Source: Embleya scabrispora DSM 41855
GTDB lineage: Bacteria > Actinomycetota > Actinomycetes > Streptomycetales > Streptomycetaceae
Direction of reading: 5' to 3'
NCBI RefSeq assembly: GCF_000372745.1
Contig: NZ_KB889561.1
Span: 293,288-357,287 of the forward strand
Length of the DNA: 64,000 nucleotides
Shown: positions 7,967 through 15,973 of the stretch, piece by piece
Layout: every line of letters begins with the position of its first letter
How positions within the stretch are numbered: position 1 is the stretch's first letter
Made by a program: the position numbers and the translations under genes
The notes under the pieces: model-generated
Databases searched by the model: none
Told to the model about the DNA's origin: nothing
What the model saw: the letters and a program-made list of their open reading frames with translations, nothing else

Positions 7967-9463
7967 ATGGCTGACCACTCAGGTGCGGTGACAGGCCGGC
8001 CGGCCGCAGGAACCGAGAACGTTCGCGGTCCGGTGCTGGAAACCCGCTCCATCGACTACGTCCCACAGTCCGAGCGGCACGGCCGCGCCTGGCATCAGGC
8101 GCCGTTCTGGTTCACCGGGCAGTTCGTGCCGACCACGATGGTCGTCGGCTTCGCAGGCCCCGTGATGGGCCTGTCGATCGGCTGGTCGATCGCGGCCACC
8201 GTGCTCGGCATCCTGTTCGGCACCTGCTTCATGGCCTTCCACGCGAACCAGGGGCCCACCATGGGCCTGCCCCAGATGATCCAGTCACGCGCCCAGTTCG
8301 GCACCCGCGGCGCACTTGTGCCGATGCTCGCCGTCATCTGCGTGTACATCGGCTTCAGCGCGTTCGGCGTGCTCCTGGCCTCCCAGGTGCTCGAATCGGT
8401 GCTGCCCGGCTCCTCCACGGTGTGGGCGGTCGTCATCGTGCTGCTGGCGGCCACCGTCGCGATCGTCGGCTACGACCTGCTGCACACGGTGCTGCGCCTG
8501 CTGCCGTACCTGGTCGTACCGGTGTTCGCGATCCTCACCGTCCTGGCGCTCCTGCACCTGGAGCCGCACCCCGTCGCCCACTCCTCCGCCTTCACCCCCG
8601 CGGCGGCACTCGCCCAGTTCGTCGCGGCGGCCGGCTACCAGCTCGGGTACGCCGTGTACGTGTCGGACTACTCCAGGTATCTGCCCGCGGACACCTCCGA
8701 ACGCGGGGTCATCGGTTGGACGTACGCCGGCGCCGCGCTGTCCGCGATCTGGCTCATGGTGCTCGGCAACTTCATCGCCGGCTCGGTACCGGTGCCGGAC
8801 GCGCTGGTCAACCTCCAGGACATCGGCGACACTCTCTTCGACGGCTTCGGCAAGACCGCCGTGGTCGCGGTCCTGGTTCCGAGCGCGATCGCGGTCATGG
8901 GTGTCAACCTCTACGGCGCGATGCTCTCGGGGCTGAGCATCGTCCAGGCATTCCGGCCGATCGCCCTGACCGTTCGCACCCGCATCGCGGGCATCCTCGC
9001 CGGCGCGGCGCTCGCGCTGGCCGTGGCCGAGGGCCTGCCGTCGAAGTACCTCGGCAGCTTCAACGACTTCATCACGCTGATCCTCTACGTCCTGGCGCCG
9101 TGGACCGCGGTCAACCTGATCGACTACTACTTCGTGCGCCGGGGCCACTACGCCATCACCGAGATCTTCAGCCCGAACAGCATCTACGGACGCTGGGGTT
9201 GGCGTGGCCTGCTCTCCTACGCGCTGGGCGTCGCGGCCCTGGTGCCGTTCATGGTCACCGGCTTCTACACCGGACCCATGGTCGACGCACTCGACGGCGC
9301 CGACATCGCCTTCGTCGTCGGACTCCTGGTCTCCGGCGCGGCCTACTGGCTGACCACCCGGGGGTTCGACCTCGACGCCGAGCAGCAGGCGATCGAACAA
9401 AGCAAGTTGCACCTCGACGGCACAAACGCGGTCGTCCGCTCCAGACCCCGCGTCACCGAATGA
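7967..9463 (+). CDS. NCS1-type purine/cytosine permease
   Basis: 498 residues with about 12 hydrophobic membrane segments. The N-terminal cytosolic part (VPQSERHGRAWHQAPFWFTG) is typical of the nucleobase:cation symporter-1 family, as is GPTMGLPQMIQSRAQFGTRG and the segment SDYSRYLPADTS. The ATG at 7967 follows GAAGGAGGGCGC. An in-frame ATG is not present upstream. Substrates in the family include cytosine, purines, hydantoins and related cyclic ureides. It is the last gene of the operon, followed by a strong hairpin terminator, and suggests the operon feeds on a cyclic nitrogen compound. Confidence 0.9.
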   Translation: MADHSGAVTGRPAAGTENVRGPVLETRSIDYVPQSERHGRAWHQAPFWFTGQFVPTTMVVGFAGPVMGLSIGWSIAATVLGILFGTCFMAFHANQGPTMGLPQMIQSRAQFGTRGALVPMLAVICVYIGFSAFGVLLASQVLESVLPGSSTVWAVVIVLLAATVAIVGYDLLHTVLRLLPYLVVPVFAILTVLALLHLEPHPVAHSSAFTPAAALAQFVAAAGYQLGYAVYVSDYSRYLPADTSERGVIGWTYAGAALSAIWLMVLGNFIAGSVPVPDALVNLQDIGDTLFDGFGKTAVVAVLVPSAIAVMGVNLYGAMLSGLSIVQAFRPIALTVRTRIAGILAGAALALAVAEGLPSKYLGSFNDFITLILYVLAPWTAVNLIDYYFVRRGHYAITEIFSPNSIYGRWGWRGLLSYALGVAALVPFMVTGFYTGPMVDALDGADIAFVVGLLVSGAAYWLTTRGFDLDAEQQAIEQSKLHLDGTNAVVRSRPRVTE

Positions 9464-9468
9464 CCGCG

Positions 9469-9513
9469 GCCGGGTCGACACCCCGCACCCACGATCCGGG
9501 GTGTCGACCCGGC
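9469..9513 (+). terminator. 17-bp perfect hairpin terminator of the catabolic operon
   Basis: A perfect inverted repeat (left arm 9469-9485, right arm 9497-9513, 11-nt loop) with core GGGTCGACACCCC. It starts six bases after the permease stop codon. There is no U-tract, as is usual for actinomycete terminators. Confidence 0.85.
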
Positions 9514-9593
9514 ACACCCGTCGAATGGCGTGCCGGCAGCGCGGCGGTGAGGACTTCGGTCGGGGCCGCGCCGCCGGGGCAAGGAGTCGGGGG

Positions 9594-10025
9594 TCAGCTC
9601 TGGGCGGGGAGTTCGTAGCCGTGTTCCGGGGTGGCGATCGAGGTGACCGCGCGGGCGAACACGGTGCTCGGCTCGTAACCGTCGTGCGGGATGTCGGTGT
9701 TGAGCAGGATCACCATGCCCAGCGGCGCAGGTCGTGCAGATCGGAGATCATCGCGCCGGCCGCCCAACCCCAACTCGGGTTCCAGTCGGTCGCGTCGGCG
9801 ATCGCGCCGGTCGGTGTCTGGTTCGTGTATCCGTGCGCGCGCGGCTCCGGGAACTCGGCACCCTCGGGGAACAGGGTGTTGTGCAGGCGGGCCGGACCGG
9901 TGACGCGCGTTTGGATGAAGTCGGCCAACGACATCCAGCCGAGCTTCTCCAGACCAGACCGAGCAGGACGGTATTGGTGTTGGAGCGACCGGGCGGCACG
10001 CTGTTGCCCGGTGCCTGCTCAGTTC
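9594..10025 (-). pseudogene. Remnant of a serine hydrolase (beta-lactamase family)
   Basis: Three pieces of one protein appear in different frames of the minus strand. First comes a piece reading PGRSNTNTVLLGLV, equivalent to the YSN-containing motif II region. After a frame change comes SLADFIQTRVTGPARLHNTL and NPSWGWAAGAMISDLHDLRR. A second frame change leads to the terminal piece DGYEPSTVFARAVTSIATPE ending at the stop at 9596-9594. The SxxK-bearing N-terminal half and about 100 residues before the tail are missing, so no active enzyme can be made. The left remnant abuts the stop codon of the neighbouring 653-codon gene, suggesting a deletion or insertion junction there. Confidence 0.8.
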
Positions 10026-11980
10026 TCGGTGTCGGCCGCGTGCAGCAGGGACCGTACCTTGCCGTCGACGCCGAAGCGGTATTGCAGGGCCCACTCGCAG
10101 AACTCGCGGGTCGTGTCGTCGGGATGATCGCGCAGCGCCTCCAGCAGTTCCTCGGACAAATCCGTTCGCCCGGCACGGCGGTCCTGCGCCGTGAACGTCA
10201 GCAGGTAGGCCAGTGCCCTGGACACCGGATGGAACCGCGGGTCGACTCTGGTGGCATCGCCGGTGGAAAGTTCCCGCAGGATCACGGCGGTTCCGGCGCG
10301 GACGGTCTTGAGGTTGCCGCGGTCGCGCGCACCGAATCCGGCGCCGAAACAATCGCCGATGGCGAACAGGACGGCGTGCATCTCGGTGATTCGGGCGTCC
10401 GTCGGCCCGGTCGCCAGCTTCGCGTGCGCCTCCTTGCACGCTTGGACCAGGATCTGCGCCACAGTGTTGTCCCGGCGCTGTAGGAATCCGATGGCGAACA
10501 GCGCCCGCACCCGCAACCAGGACTGCTCCTTCTCGTGTTCGAGCACGTGTTCCAGGGCGTGCACGACGGCCCCGGTCCACCCGCCCGACAGCAGGGCGTC
10601 GACCGCCCGCCGCCGTTGCACCACGGCGTTCTGCAGGAGCAGGTGCATGAACAGGGCCTTGGTGGGTTGCAGGATGCGCTCGGGGATCTCCTGGGAGTCC
10701 AGCGAATCGGCGGCGGCGCGCACGATGCCGAACCAGGATTCGTCCTCGGGGTCGGGTGTCGGCCACGTGTTGCAGACCGGCGTCCCGGCGTCGAGGACGG
10801 ATTCCAGGGTGGCCGCCGTCCAGCGCAGACCCCCCGCGGCCGCCGTATCCGCCGCCTGCGAGCGGAACCATCGTACCAGGTCCCGCAGTTCCGTCTCGAC
10901 CTCGCGGACGCGTCGGGCCTGCGCGTCGTCTTGGTGACGGCGCGGATTGTGCACGAGGGTGCGTTGCCACAGGCCCAGCGCGGCGGTGCCGCGTTCCCTG
11001 ATGGTCGACCCCGGATCGGTCGCCCGTGCGATCAGCAGGTCCCGCACCCAGTCCTCCTCGGGCGGTGACCACGACTGGGGTATCACGACGGCCAGTTCCA
11101 GATCCAGGGAACGTCCCGGGCACACACTCCTGCGCCGGAGTTCGTCGGCGTCCCTGAGGAGCCGGATCACCCAACCCTTGAGATGCGAGCTGGAGGTGAG
11201 GTTGTCCTCGCACAGGTGGACCAGTTGGGTGAGCACCCGCCAGTGACGAAATCCCAGCGGCGACGTGCGCAGTCCGCCGCCGATGAGGTCGCCGAGGTCG
11301 GCGTCGTACGCGTACTTGGTGAGGCTGCCCAGCAACACCAACGCGTCGATGTTGCGCGGCGTGGGAGGGGCGCCTCCGATCAACGCGAGTCGTTCGGCGA
11401 TCGTGTGGATCTTCCTCTTGTACTTCTGCCGCAGTTCCGAGGACGAACGTCTGGCGTGGTCGACCGGCATGAACAGGGACAACAGCGCCGACGCCTGGAC
11501 CAGCACGGCGAATTCGGTGTCCGCGTCCTCCTGCAGGATCTCCCACGTCCACCCGGCCGGAAGGTGCGCCGGCAGGCTGTCGTTCCGGGCGAGTCCGCGC
11601 AACCGGATGCCGAGCGAGTTCAGCCCGCCCAGGGATTCGGTGTCGGGGGCCAGCGCGACGATGGCCCGGTCGAGGTTGCGCAGCCAGTCGCCGGTCAGCG
11701 CCACCGGTTCCCGGCCGGTCGGCCGGTTCGGGGACGCCCCGTTCACGGTCGGGCCGCGCAGACTGCCGGTCACCTTCGCCGGGGCGCTGCCGGTCCCGCG
11801 GGCCACCGCGTTCTGCGAGATTCCGTACCGCTCCAACCGTGCCAACTGCGCGGCGAGCGCGTAACGCATCAACTGCCCCACGTCGTCGATGTCGTCGACG
11901 CGATGGCGAATACGTTCTTCGCCGGGCCGGGCGGCATCACGGTCGACGCCCTCGACGGCCGTGCGTTCTCCGGGGTTCAT
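10019..11980 (-). CDS. Unrecognised large helical protein with possible N-terminal HTH
   Basis: 653 residues, not assigned to a family. Residues about 36-80 (LMRYALAAQLARLERYGISQ followed by NAVARGTGSAPAKVTGSLRG) could form an XRE-like helix-turn-helix. The rest is rich in Leu, Ala and Arg with a regular alternation of amphipathic helices, which suggests an alpha-solenoid (HEAT/TPR-like) scaffold. No signal peptide or membrane segment is seen. Base composition matches its neighbours. It stands alone on its strand, with a decayed gene downstream and a divergent small ORF upstream. Function unknown; a regulator or protein-interaction scaffold would be compatible. Confidence 0.7.
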   Translation of the reverse strand: MNPGERTAVEGVDRDAARPGEERIRHRVDDIDDVGQLMRYALAAQLARLERYGISQNAVARGTGSAPAKVTGSLRGPTVNGASPNRPTGREPVALTGDWLRNLDRAIVALAPDTESLGGLNSLGIRLRGLARNDSLPAHLPAGWTWEILQEDADTEFAVLVQASALLSLFMPVDHARRSSSELRQKYKRKIHTIAERLALIGGAPPTPRNIDALVLLGSLTKYAYDADLGDLIGGGLRTSPLGFRHWRVLTQLVHLCEDNLTSSSHLKGWVIRLLRDADELRRRSVCPGRSLDLELAVVIPQSWSPPEEDWVRDLLIARATDPGSTIRERGTAALGLWQRTLVHNPRRHQDDAQARRVREVETELRDLVRWFRSQAADTAAAGGLRWTAATLESVLDAGTPVCNTWPTPDPEDESWFGIVRAAADSLDSQEIPERILQPTKALFMHLLLQNAVVQRRRAVDALLSGGWTGAVVHALEHVLEHEKEQSWLRVRALFAIGFLQRRDNTVAQILVQACKEAHAKLATGPTDARITEMHAVLFAIGDCFGAGFGARDRGNLKTVRAGTAVILRELSTGDATRVDPRFHPVSRALAYLLTFTAQDRRAGRTDLSEELLEALRDHPDDTTREFCEWALQYRFGVDGKVRSLLHAADTEN

Positions 11981-12189
11981 TCCGAAACGCTAACAGCGCC
12001 GTCAGCGCTGCGCACCACACATGTCGGCAAGCGTGCCAAGTCTGTTACCCGTTCTCACCGAACCCGTCTTGACCTGCACAAACGACTTCGCGCGGGGGCC
12101 GACACACGCTTGTCGGGGCGACACGGGGTTGCCCAGGATGAGGAACGCAGGCACAGCCTCGGCTCACCGAGACAACCCATGGAGCGAAC

Positions 12190-12819
12190 ATGCCCGAGAT
12201 CTCCCCCGCCGACGCCGGCTCGCGGGTCCCGCCGGTTCTGCGAAAGCAGGTGCCGCAGGTCCCGGTAGCCCCCGATGCGCACGACCAACCGGCCGACGAA
12301 ACCGCTCGGTCCGAGGCCGCCCGGACCCAATGGCTCGGCGCCCTCTACGCGTTCGGCTACATCGGTCTCGCCCGGACGGCACAGGCCGAGTTCGACCTCG
12401 ACGGCGTCGCCGCCGCTCTCCCCCTGTACGCGCTGTCCGTGGCGGCGGCCGGACTGACCGACGGTCTCGGCCGCCGCCTCACCGATCGACTCGCCCGCCG
12501 CGGCCTCGCCGTCCCGCGCGCGTGCCGCGCCGTCGGCAGGCTGCTCGCCGCGTGCGTCCCGCCTGCGGCGGCCCTCCCTTGGCTCGCCCCGGATCCCCTG
12601 ATCGACGTCACGACACGGCCACCGGCCCCGGTCGATGCGGCTCTCGGGTGCCGGTTGCCCGTCCCCGAACAATTGCCGAACGTCGCTCCGCCACGCAGGC
12701 ACCGCCTCCTCCGGCGGCGGCCCGGGGCGTCGGTGAACCGACCCGCCGGCCCGCCTCTCCGGCGGGCGACCGCACTGCGCCGCGCTCATCCGACCCTGGG
12801 GAACGGGCCTGTGTCATAA
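12190..12819 (+). CDS. Hypothetical protein, 209 aa
   Basis: An ORF with ATG preceded by GGAG at five bases. The first 130 residues contain two Ala/Leu-rich stretches (LGALYAFGYIGLARTAQAEF and AAALPLYALSVAAAGL) that could be helices, while the last 70 residues are Arg/Pro-rich and look like out-of-frame readthrough. No family is recognised. It may be a real short protein, a degraded one, or chance coding in GC-rich DNA. Confidence 0.3.
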   Translation: MPEISPADAGSRVPPVLRKQVPQVPVAPDAHDQPADETARSEAARTQWLGALYAFGYIGLARTAQAEFDLDGVAAALPLYALSVAAAGLTDGLGRRLTDRLARRGLAVPRACRAVGRLLAACVPPAAALPWLAPDPLIDVTTRPPAPVDAALGCRLPVPEQLPNVAPPRRHRLLRRRPGASVNRPAGPPLRRATALRRAHPTLGNGPVS

Positions 12820-12889
12820 GGGAGTTGGCAGCAGAAAGCACGCGCACAGCCGGCGGCTCACCCCCGCCCCGGACCAGGCTCCGCGGTCG

Positions 12890-12922
12890 ATCCGCTCTGA
12901 GCGGATCCGCTCTGGGCAGATC
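12890..12922 (+). promoter_or_regulatory. Palindromic operator in front of the clpP operon (PopR/ClgR-type)
   Basis: A perfect 17-bp palindrome ATCCGCTC-T-GAGCGGAT (12890-12906) is followed by an imperfect copy beginning with the same ATCCGCTCTG 15 bp later (12905-12922), which ends in GGGCAGAT. The second copy contains GGCAGA, the half-site of the TCTGCC-N3-GGCAGA box described for PopR at clpP3 in Streptomyces lividans. Two phased sites about 40-70 bp upstream of the clpP start fit an activator binding region. Confidence 0.6.
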
Positions 12923-12961
12923 GGCTTGGTCCGGCCGCGCGTGACAGCCCAGGGTGGAGGC

Positions 12962-13591
12962 ATGAGCGATGACACGAAACCCCCGCTGTTCCAAGAACAC
13001 ACGCGGCGCGAACTGTACGGGCAGCGCGTCCTGCTCCTCGACGGCCCGTTGGACGACGACAACGGCTCGTTGCTCACCACGCAACTGCTCACTCTGGCAG
13101 CGGAGGACCCCGCCGCGGACATCGCGTTGTGGATTCACTCCCCGGGTGGTTCGGTGCCGTCGATGCTCGCGATCCGCGATGTCATGCGGCTCATCCCGTG
13201 CGACGTGTCCACCCTGGTTCTCGGCATCGCCTACAGCGCGGGCCAGTTCCTGCTCTCGTCGGGAACTCCGGGAAAGCGCCGGGCGCTACCGCACGCCCGG
13301 GTGCTCATGCACCAGGGCTCCGCCGGTATCGCCGGTACCGCCGTGGACATCGAGTTGCAGGCCAACGACCTTCGTCACACCCGCGACACGGTGCTCGGCC
13401 TGATCGCAAAGGACACCGGCCAGTCCATCGAGCGGATCTTCGAGGACTCGCTGCACGACCGTTGGTACACCGCGCAGGAGGCCCTCGACTACGGCTTCAT
13501 CGATGCGATCGTCCAGGAGTTCGACGAGATCGCCCCACGCGGTGCCCGCCGTGTCGCCAAGAACGCCGGATTCCAGGGAGCCTCGCGATGA
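12962..13591 (+). CDS. ClpP-family protease subunit, catalytically complete (ClpP3-like)
   Basis: 209 residues, the usual ClpP length. The Ser92 nucleophile is in GIAYSAGQFLL, the His in RVLMHQGS and the Asp in YGFIDAI, so the triad is complete. IHSPGGSVPSMLAIRDVM is the typical strand/oxyanion region. Caseinolytic proteases form barrels of two heptamers that degrade unfolded proteins with Clp ATPases. The ATG is preceded by GGTGGAGG. It overlaps the second clpP by ATGA, and a PopR/ClgR-like regulator follows on the opposite strand, matching the clpP3-clpP4-popR arrangement of Streptomyces. Confidence 0.88.
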   Translation: MSDDTKPPLFQEHTRRELYGQRVLLLDGPLDDDNGSLLTTQLLTLAAEDPAADIALWIHSPGGSVPSMLAIRDVMRLIPCDVSTLVLGIAYSAGQFLLSSGTPGKRRALPHARVLMHQGSAGIAGTAVDIELQANDLRHTRDTVLGLIAKDTGQSIERIFEDSLHDRWYTAQEALDYGFIDAIVQEFDEIAPRGARRVAKNAGFQGASR

Positions 13592-14175
13592 GTACCTACG
13601 CCATTCCGAACGTCATCACCCGCGACTCTCGCGGCGAACGCATCATGGACGTGTATTCGCATCTTCTCGCGGAGCGCGTGGTCTACCTCGGGACGGCCAT
13701 CGACGCGGGCGTCGCCAACGCTCTCGTGGCGCAGTTGTTGTTCCTGGAGGCGGACAACCACGAACAGGACATCCAGTTCTACATCAACTGCGAGGGCGGC
13801 GACCCCAGCGCCATGCTGGCGGTGTACGACACGATGCGCTATGTGCGTTCGCAGGTCGCCACCACATGCGTGGGCCAGGCCGTCGCGGTGGGCGCGGTAC
13901 TGCTCGCCGCGGGCGCGCCCGGCAAGCGCGCCGCGCTGCCCCACGCACGGGTGGTGCTGCATCAGCCCGCCGCGCAGGGACGCGGCACGATCCCGGACCT
14001 GATCCTGCAGGCGGACGAGGTGGTGCGGGTCCGCGCGGACATCGAACAGATCCTCTCCCGGCACACCGGACAAAGCACGGCCACCCTGCGTGCGGACACC
14101 GACCACGACCGGGTCTTCACCGCGGCGGCGGCGAAGGAGTACGGACTCGTCGACGTCGTGCTCGAAGAACGGTGA
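13588..14175 (+). CDS. ClpP-family subunit with the catalytic serine replaced by alanine (ClpP4/ClpR-like)
   Basis: 195 residues, ClpP fold throughout: FYINCEGGDPSAMLAVYDTM, then CVGQAVAVGAVLLAAGAPGK, RVVLHQPAAQG and YGLVDVV. The canonical GQAASMG reads GQAVAVG here; codon 100 is GCG (Ala) at 13885-13887 where Ser is expected. His and Asp of the triad remain. The subunit should therefore assemble but not cleave, as in ClpR-type subunits of cyanobacteria and plastids. Coupled to the active subunit by a 4-bp overlap, which implies a fixed mixed barrel. Confidence 0.87.
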   Translation: MSTYAIPNVITRDSRGERIMDVYSHLLAERVVYLGTAIDAGVANALVAQLLFLEADNHEQDIQFYINCEGGDPSAMLAVYDTMRYVRSQVATTCVGQAVAVGAVLLAAGAPGKRAALPHARVVLHQPAAQGRGTIPDLILQADEVVRVRADIEQILSRHTGQSTATLRADTDHDRVFTAAAAKEYGLVDVVLEER

Positions 14176-14238
14176 CGCACCCCGACCGGCGCGCCACCGC
14201 CGTCTCCGCTCGAAACGCCGTTCCCGGTCGTCGTGCCG

Positions 14239-14691
14239 TCACGCCGCCAAGGCGAGAGCGGCCCGGCAGACCGCGGCCGAACGGCCCGTCGGACGGGCGC
14301 TCTTCAGGTTTTCGCTGACCGCGAGCGTCAGATCGACCAGGGTCACGCCCAGCGCGCCGGCCATCGCCGCGATCATCTCGCTCGACGGCTCTTTGATACC
14401 GCGCTCCACCTCGGAGAGGTACTGCGGCGAAACACCGGCGCGGCCCGCCGTCTCGACGAGTGTCTCGCCCCGTTTGTGGCGAAGCGACCGCAGATGTTCG
14501 CCGAGCACGTCCCGCCACAGCGGCTCGCGACCGGGCGCGGCCGATCGGCGTGACGCGGGCGCGGGCGCCGGTGTCCGCACGGGCGCGGGCACGGGTGTCC
14601 GCGCGGGCGCCGGCGCCGGTGCGGGCGATGCCGGTGCGGCATGCCTGTCGTCGTCGGTGCGGTGCGAAAGCGGTGGGGCGGTCTCGGCCAT
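14239..14691 (-). CDS. XRE-family regulator of the PopR/ClgR type
   Basis: 150 residues. Residues 1-55 are a Pro/Ala-rich linker with repeated APAPAR/TPVPAP units. Residues about 60-125 form the HTH: LGEHLRSLRHKRGETLVETA, then VSPQYLSEVERGIKEPSSEM, the signature of ClgR and PopR. The protein ends AALALAA. In Streptomyces the C-terminal alanines of PopR and ClgR mark them for ClpP1P2 degradation, and this tail also resembles the ssrA ending. It lies convergent with the clpP pair. The predicted job is activating the clpP operon when the main ClpP is impaired, because the activator is then no longer degraded. Confidence 0.82.
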   Translation of the reverse strand: MAETAPPLSHRTDDDRHAAPASPAPAPAPARTPVPAPVRTPAPAPASRRSAAPGREPLWRDVLGEHLRSLRHKRGETLVETAGRAGVSPQYLSEVERGIKEPSSEMIAAMAGALGVTLVDLTLAVSENLKSARPTGRSAAVCRAALALAA

Positions 14692-14758
14692 GCCTCATGG
14701 TAGGCCGCCCCCCGCGCGCTTTCCCCGTTGTCCGCCCCCAGCGAAATCCGACGCGGTG

Positions 14759-14772
14759 TTGGTCTATACCTT
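14759..14772 (+). promoter_or_regulatory. DasR-like (dre) operator candidate
   Basis: TTGGTCTATACCTT contains TGGTCTA-ACC, one mismatch from the core TGGTCTAGACC of the dre consensus recognised by the GntR regulator DasR in Streptomyces. It lies about 105 bp upstream of a secreted beta-helix protein. Flanking bases of the longer consensus are not matched. Confidence 0.35.
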
Positions 14773-14877
14773 TGCCTGCCCATGCCGCACGCTGGATGCC
14801 GTGTGCCCGTCCGATGTCGGTGCTCGAAGGCGACTTCGGGACGGTCCGTCCCGTCACCGTCGACGGAAGGCTTCCCC

Positions 14878-15846
14878 ATGCGCATCCGCACCCTGGCATC
14901 CGCCCTGGTGACCACCGTCGCCGCCGGGCTCGTCTGTGCCCCGTCCGCCGGGGCCGCGACCGCGTCGGTCGTACCGGTGTCGACGTCGGCGCAACTCAAG
15001 ACGGCGTTGGCCGCGGCCGTACCGGGCGACACCATCCGCCTCGCCGACGGCAGCTACACGGGCAACTTCCAGGCGACCAAGGCCGGTCGCGCCGACGCGC
15101 GGATCACCCTGACCGGCTCCGCCGACGCCGTGCTGCGCACCGGCACCGGCGGCGGCTACGGCCTGTATCTCAACGGCGCCTCCTACTGGACCGTGCGCGG
15201 GATCACGCTCACCCACGCCCAGAAGGGCATCATGATCGACGCCGCCCGCGGCGTGCTGGTGGACTCCGTCACGGTGCGCGAACTCACCATGGAGGGCGTG
15301 CACTTCCGCAACTCCAGCAGCGACGGCGCAATCGTCGACTCGCACATCCTCGACACCGGCCGGGACAACCGCGGCATGGGCGAGGGTGTGTACGTCGGCA
15401 CTGCCAACACGCTCTCCGACCGCAGCGACCGGGTACAGATCCTGCGCAACGTGATCGGCCCCGGGGTGCGCGGCGAGGCGGTGGACCTGAAGGAGGGCAC
15501 CAGCGGTGGCCGGGTCGCGGACAACACCTTCGACGGCACGGGCCTGACCGGCAACAACTACGACGACTCGTGGGTGGACGTGAAGGGCAACGGCTACCTG
15601 ATCGAGCACAACACCGGCGGGAACACCACCAACAACGGGTTCGAGGTGCACGCGCAGGCCCCGGGCTGGGGCTGTGGCACCGTCTTCCACACGAACCACG
15701 CCGACCTGACCGGCGCGACCGGCCCCGACCGGCTCGCGATCCACGCCGTCTCGTACAGCCCTGCCTGCCCGACCACGGTCACCGCCGACAACACGTTCAC
15801 GGGAGGCGACGGCCTGGTCGACCCGGGCGTGCCGGTCATCCCGTGA
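14878..15846 (+). CDS. Secreted right-handed parallel beta-helix protein
   Basis: 322 residues. A Sec signal peptide is clear: MRIRTL, then a hydrophobic core ASALVTTVAAGLVC and the cleavage-type site AGA-AT near residue 27. The mature part opens with STSAQLKTALAAAVPGDTIR, the start typical of pectate-lyase-like parallel beta-helix proteins, followed by short repeating coils (YWTVRGITL, GVLVDSVTV, GAIVDSHIL, RVQILRNVI). A Gly-Cys pair near WGCGTVFHTN and SPACPTT could form a disulfide. It probably binds or cleaves a plant or microbial polysaccharide outside the cell. ATG preceded by GGAAGG. Confidence 0.83.
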   Translation: MRIRTLASALVTTVAAGLVCAPSAGAATASVVPVSTSAQLKTALAAAVPGDTIRLADGSYTGNFQATKAGRADARITLTGSADAVLRTGTGGGYGLYLNGASYWTVRGITLTHAQKGIMIDAARGVLVDSVTVRELTMEGVHFRNSSSDGAIVDSHILDTGRDNRGMGEGVYVGTANTLSDRSDRVQILRNVIGPGVRGEAVDLKEGTSGGRVADNTFDGTGLTGNNYDDSWVDVKGNGYLIEHNTGGNTTNNGFEVHAQAPGWGCGTVFHTNHADLTGATGPDRLAIHAVSYSPACPTTVTADNTFTGGDGLVDPGVPVIP

Positions 15847-15973
15847 CCGCACCGCCGGTCCGATCGGGCCCGCGCACCGCCGATCCGTCAGGGACCGCGC
15901 GCCGCCGGTCCGATCGGGCCGGGGCCGCGCCTGCCGTGGCGGAGCAGGCGGCGGACCCGGCCCGAGGTGCGGC

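Noticed and set aside
12608-13138. Minus-strand ORF across the clpP promoter as a gene
   Set aside because: Shadow frame with no ribosome-binding site; it would place coding DNA over a clear palindromic operator.
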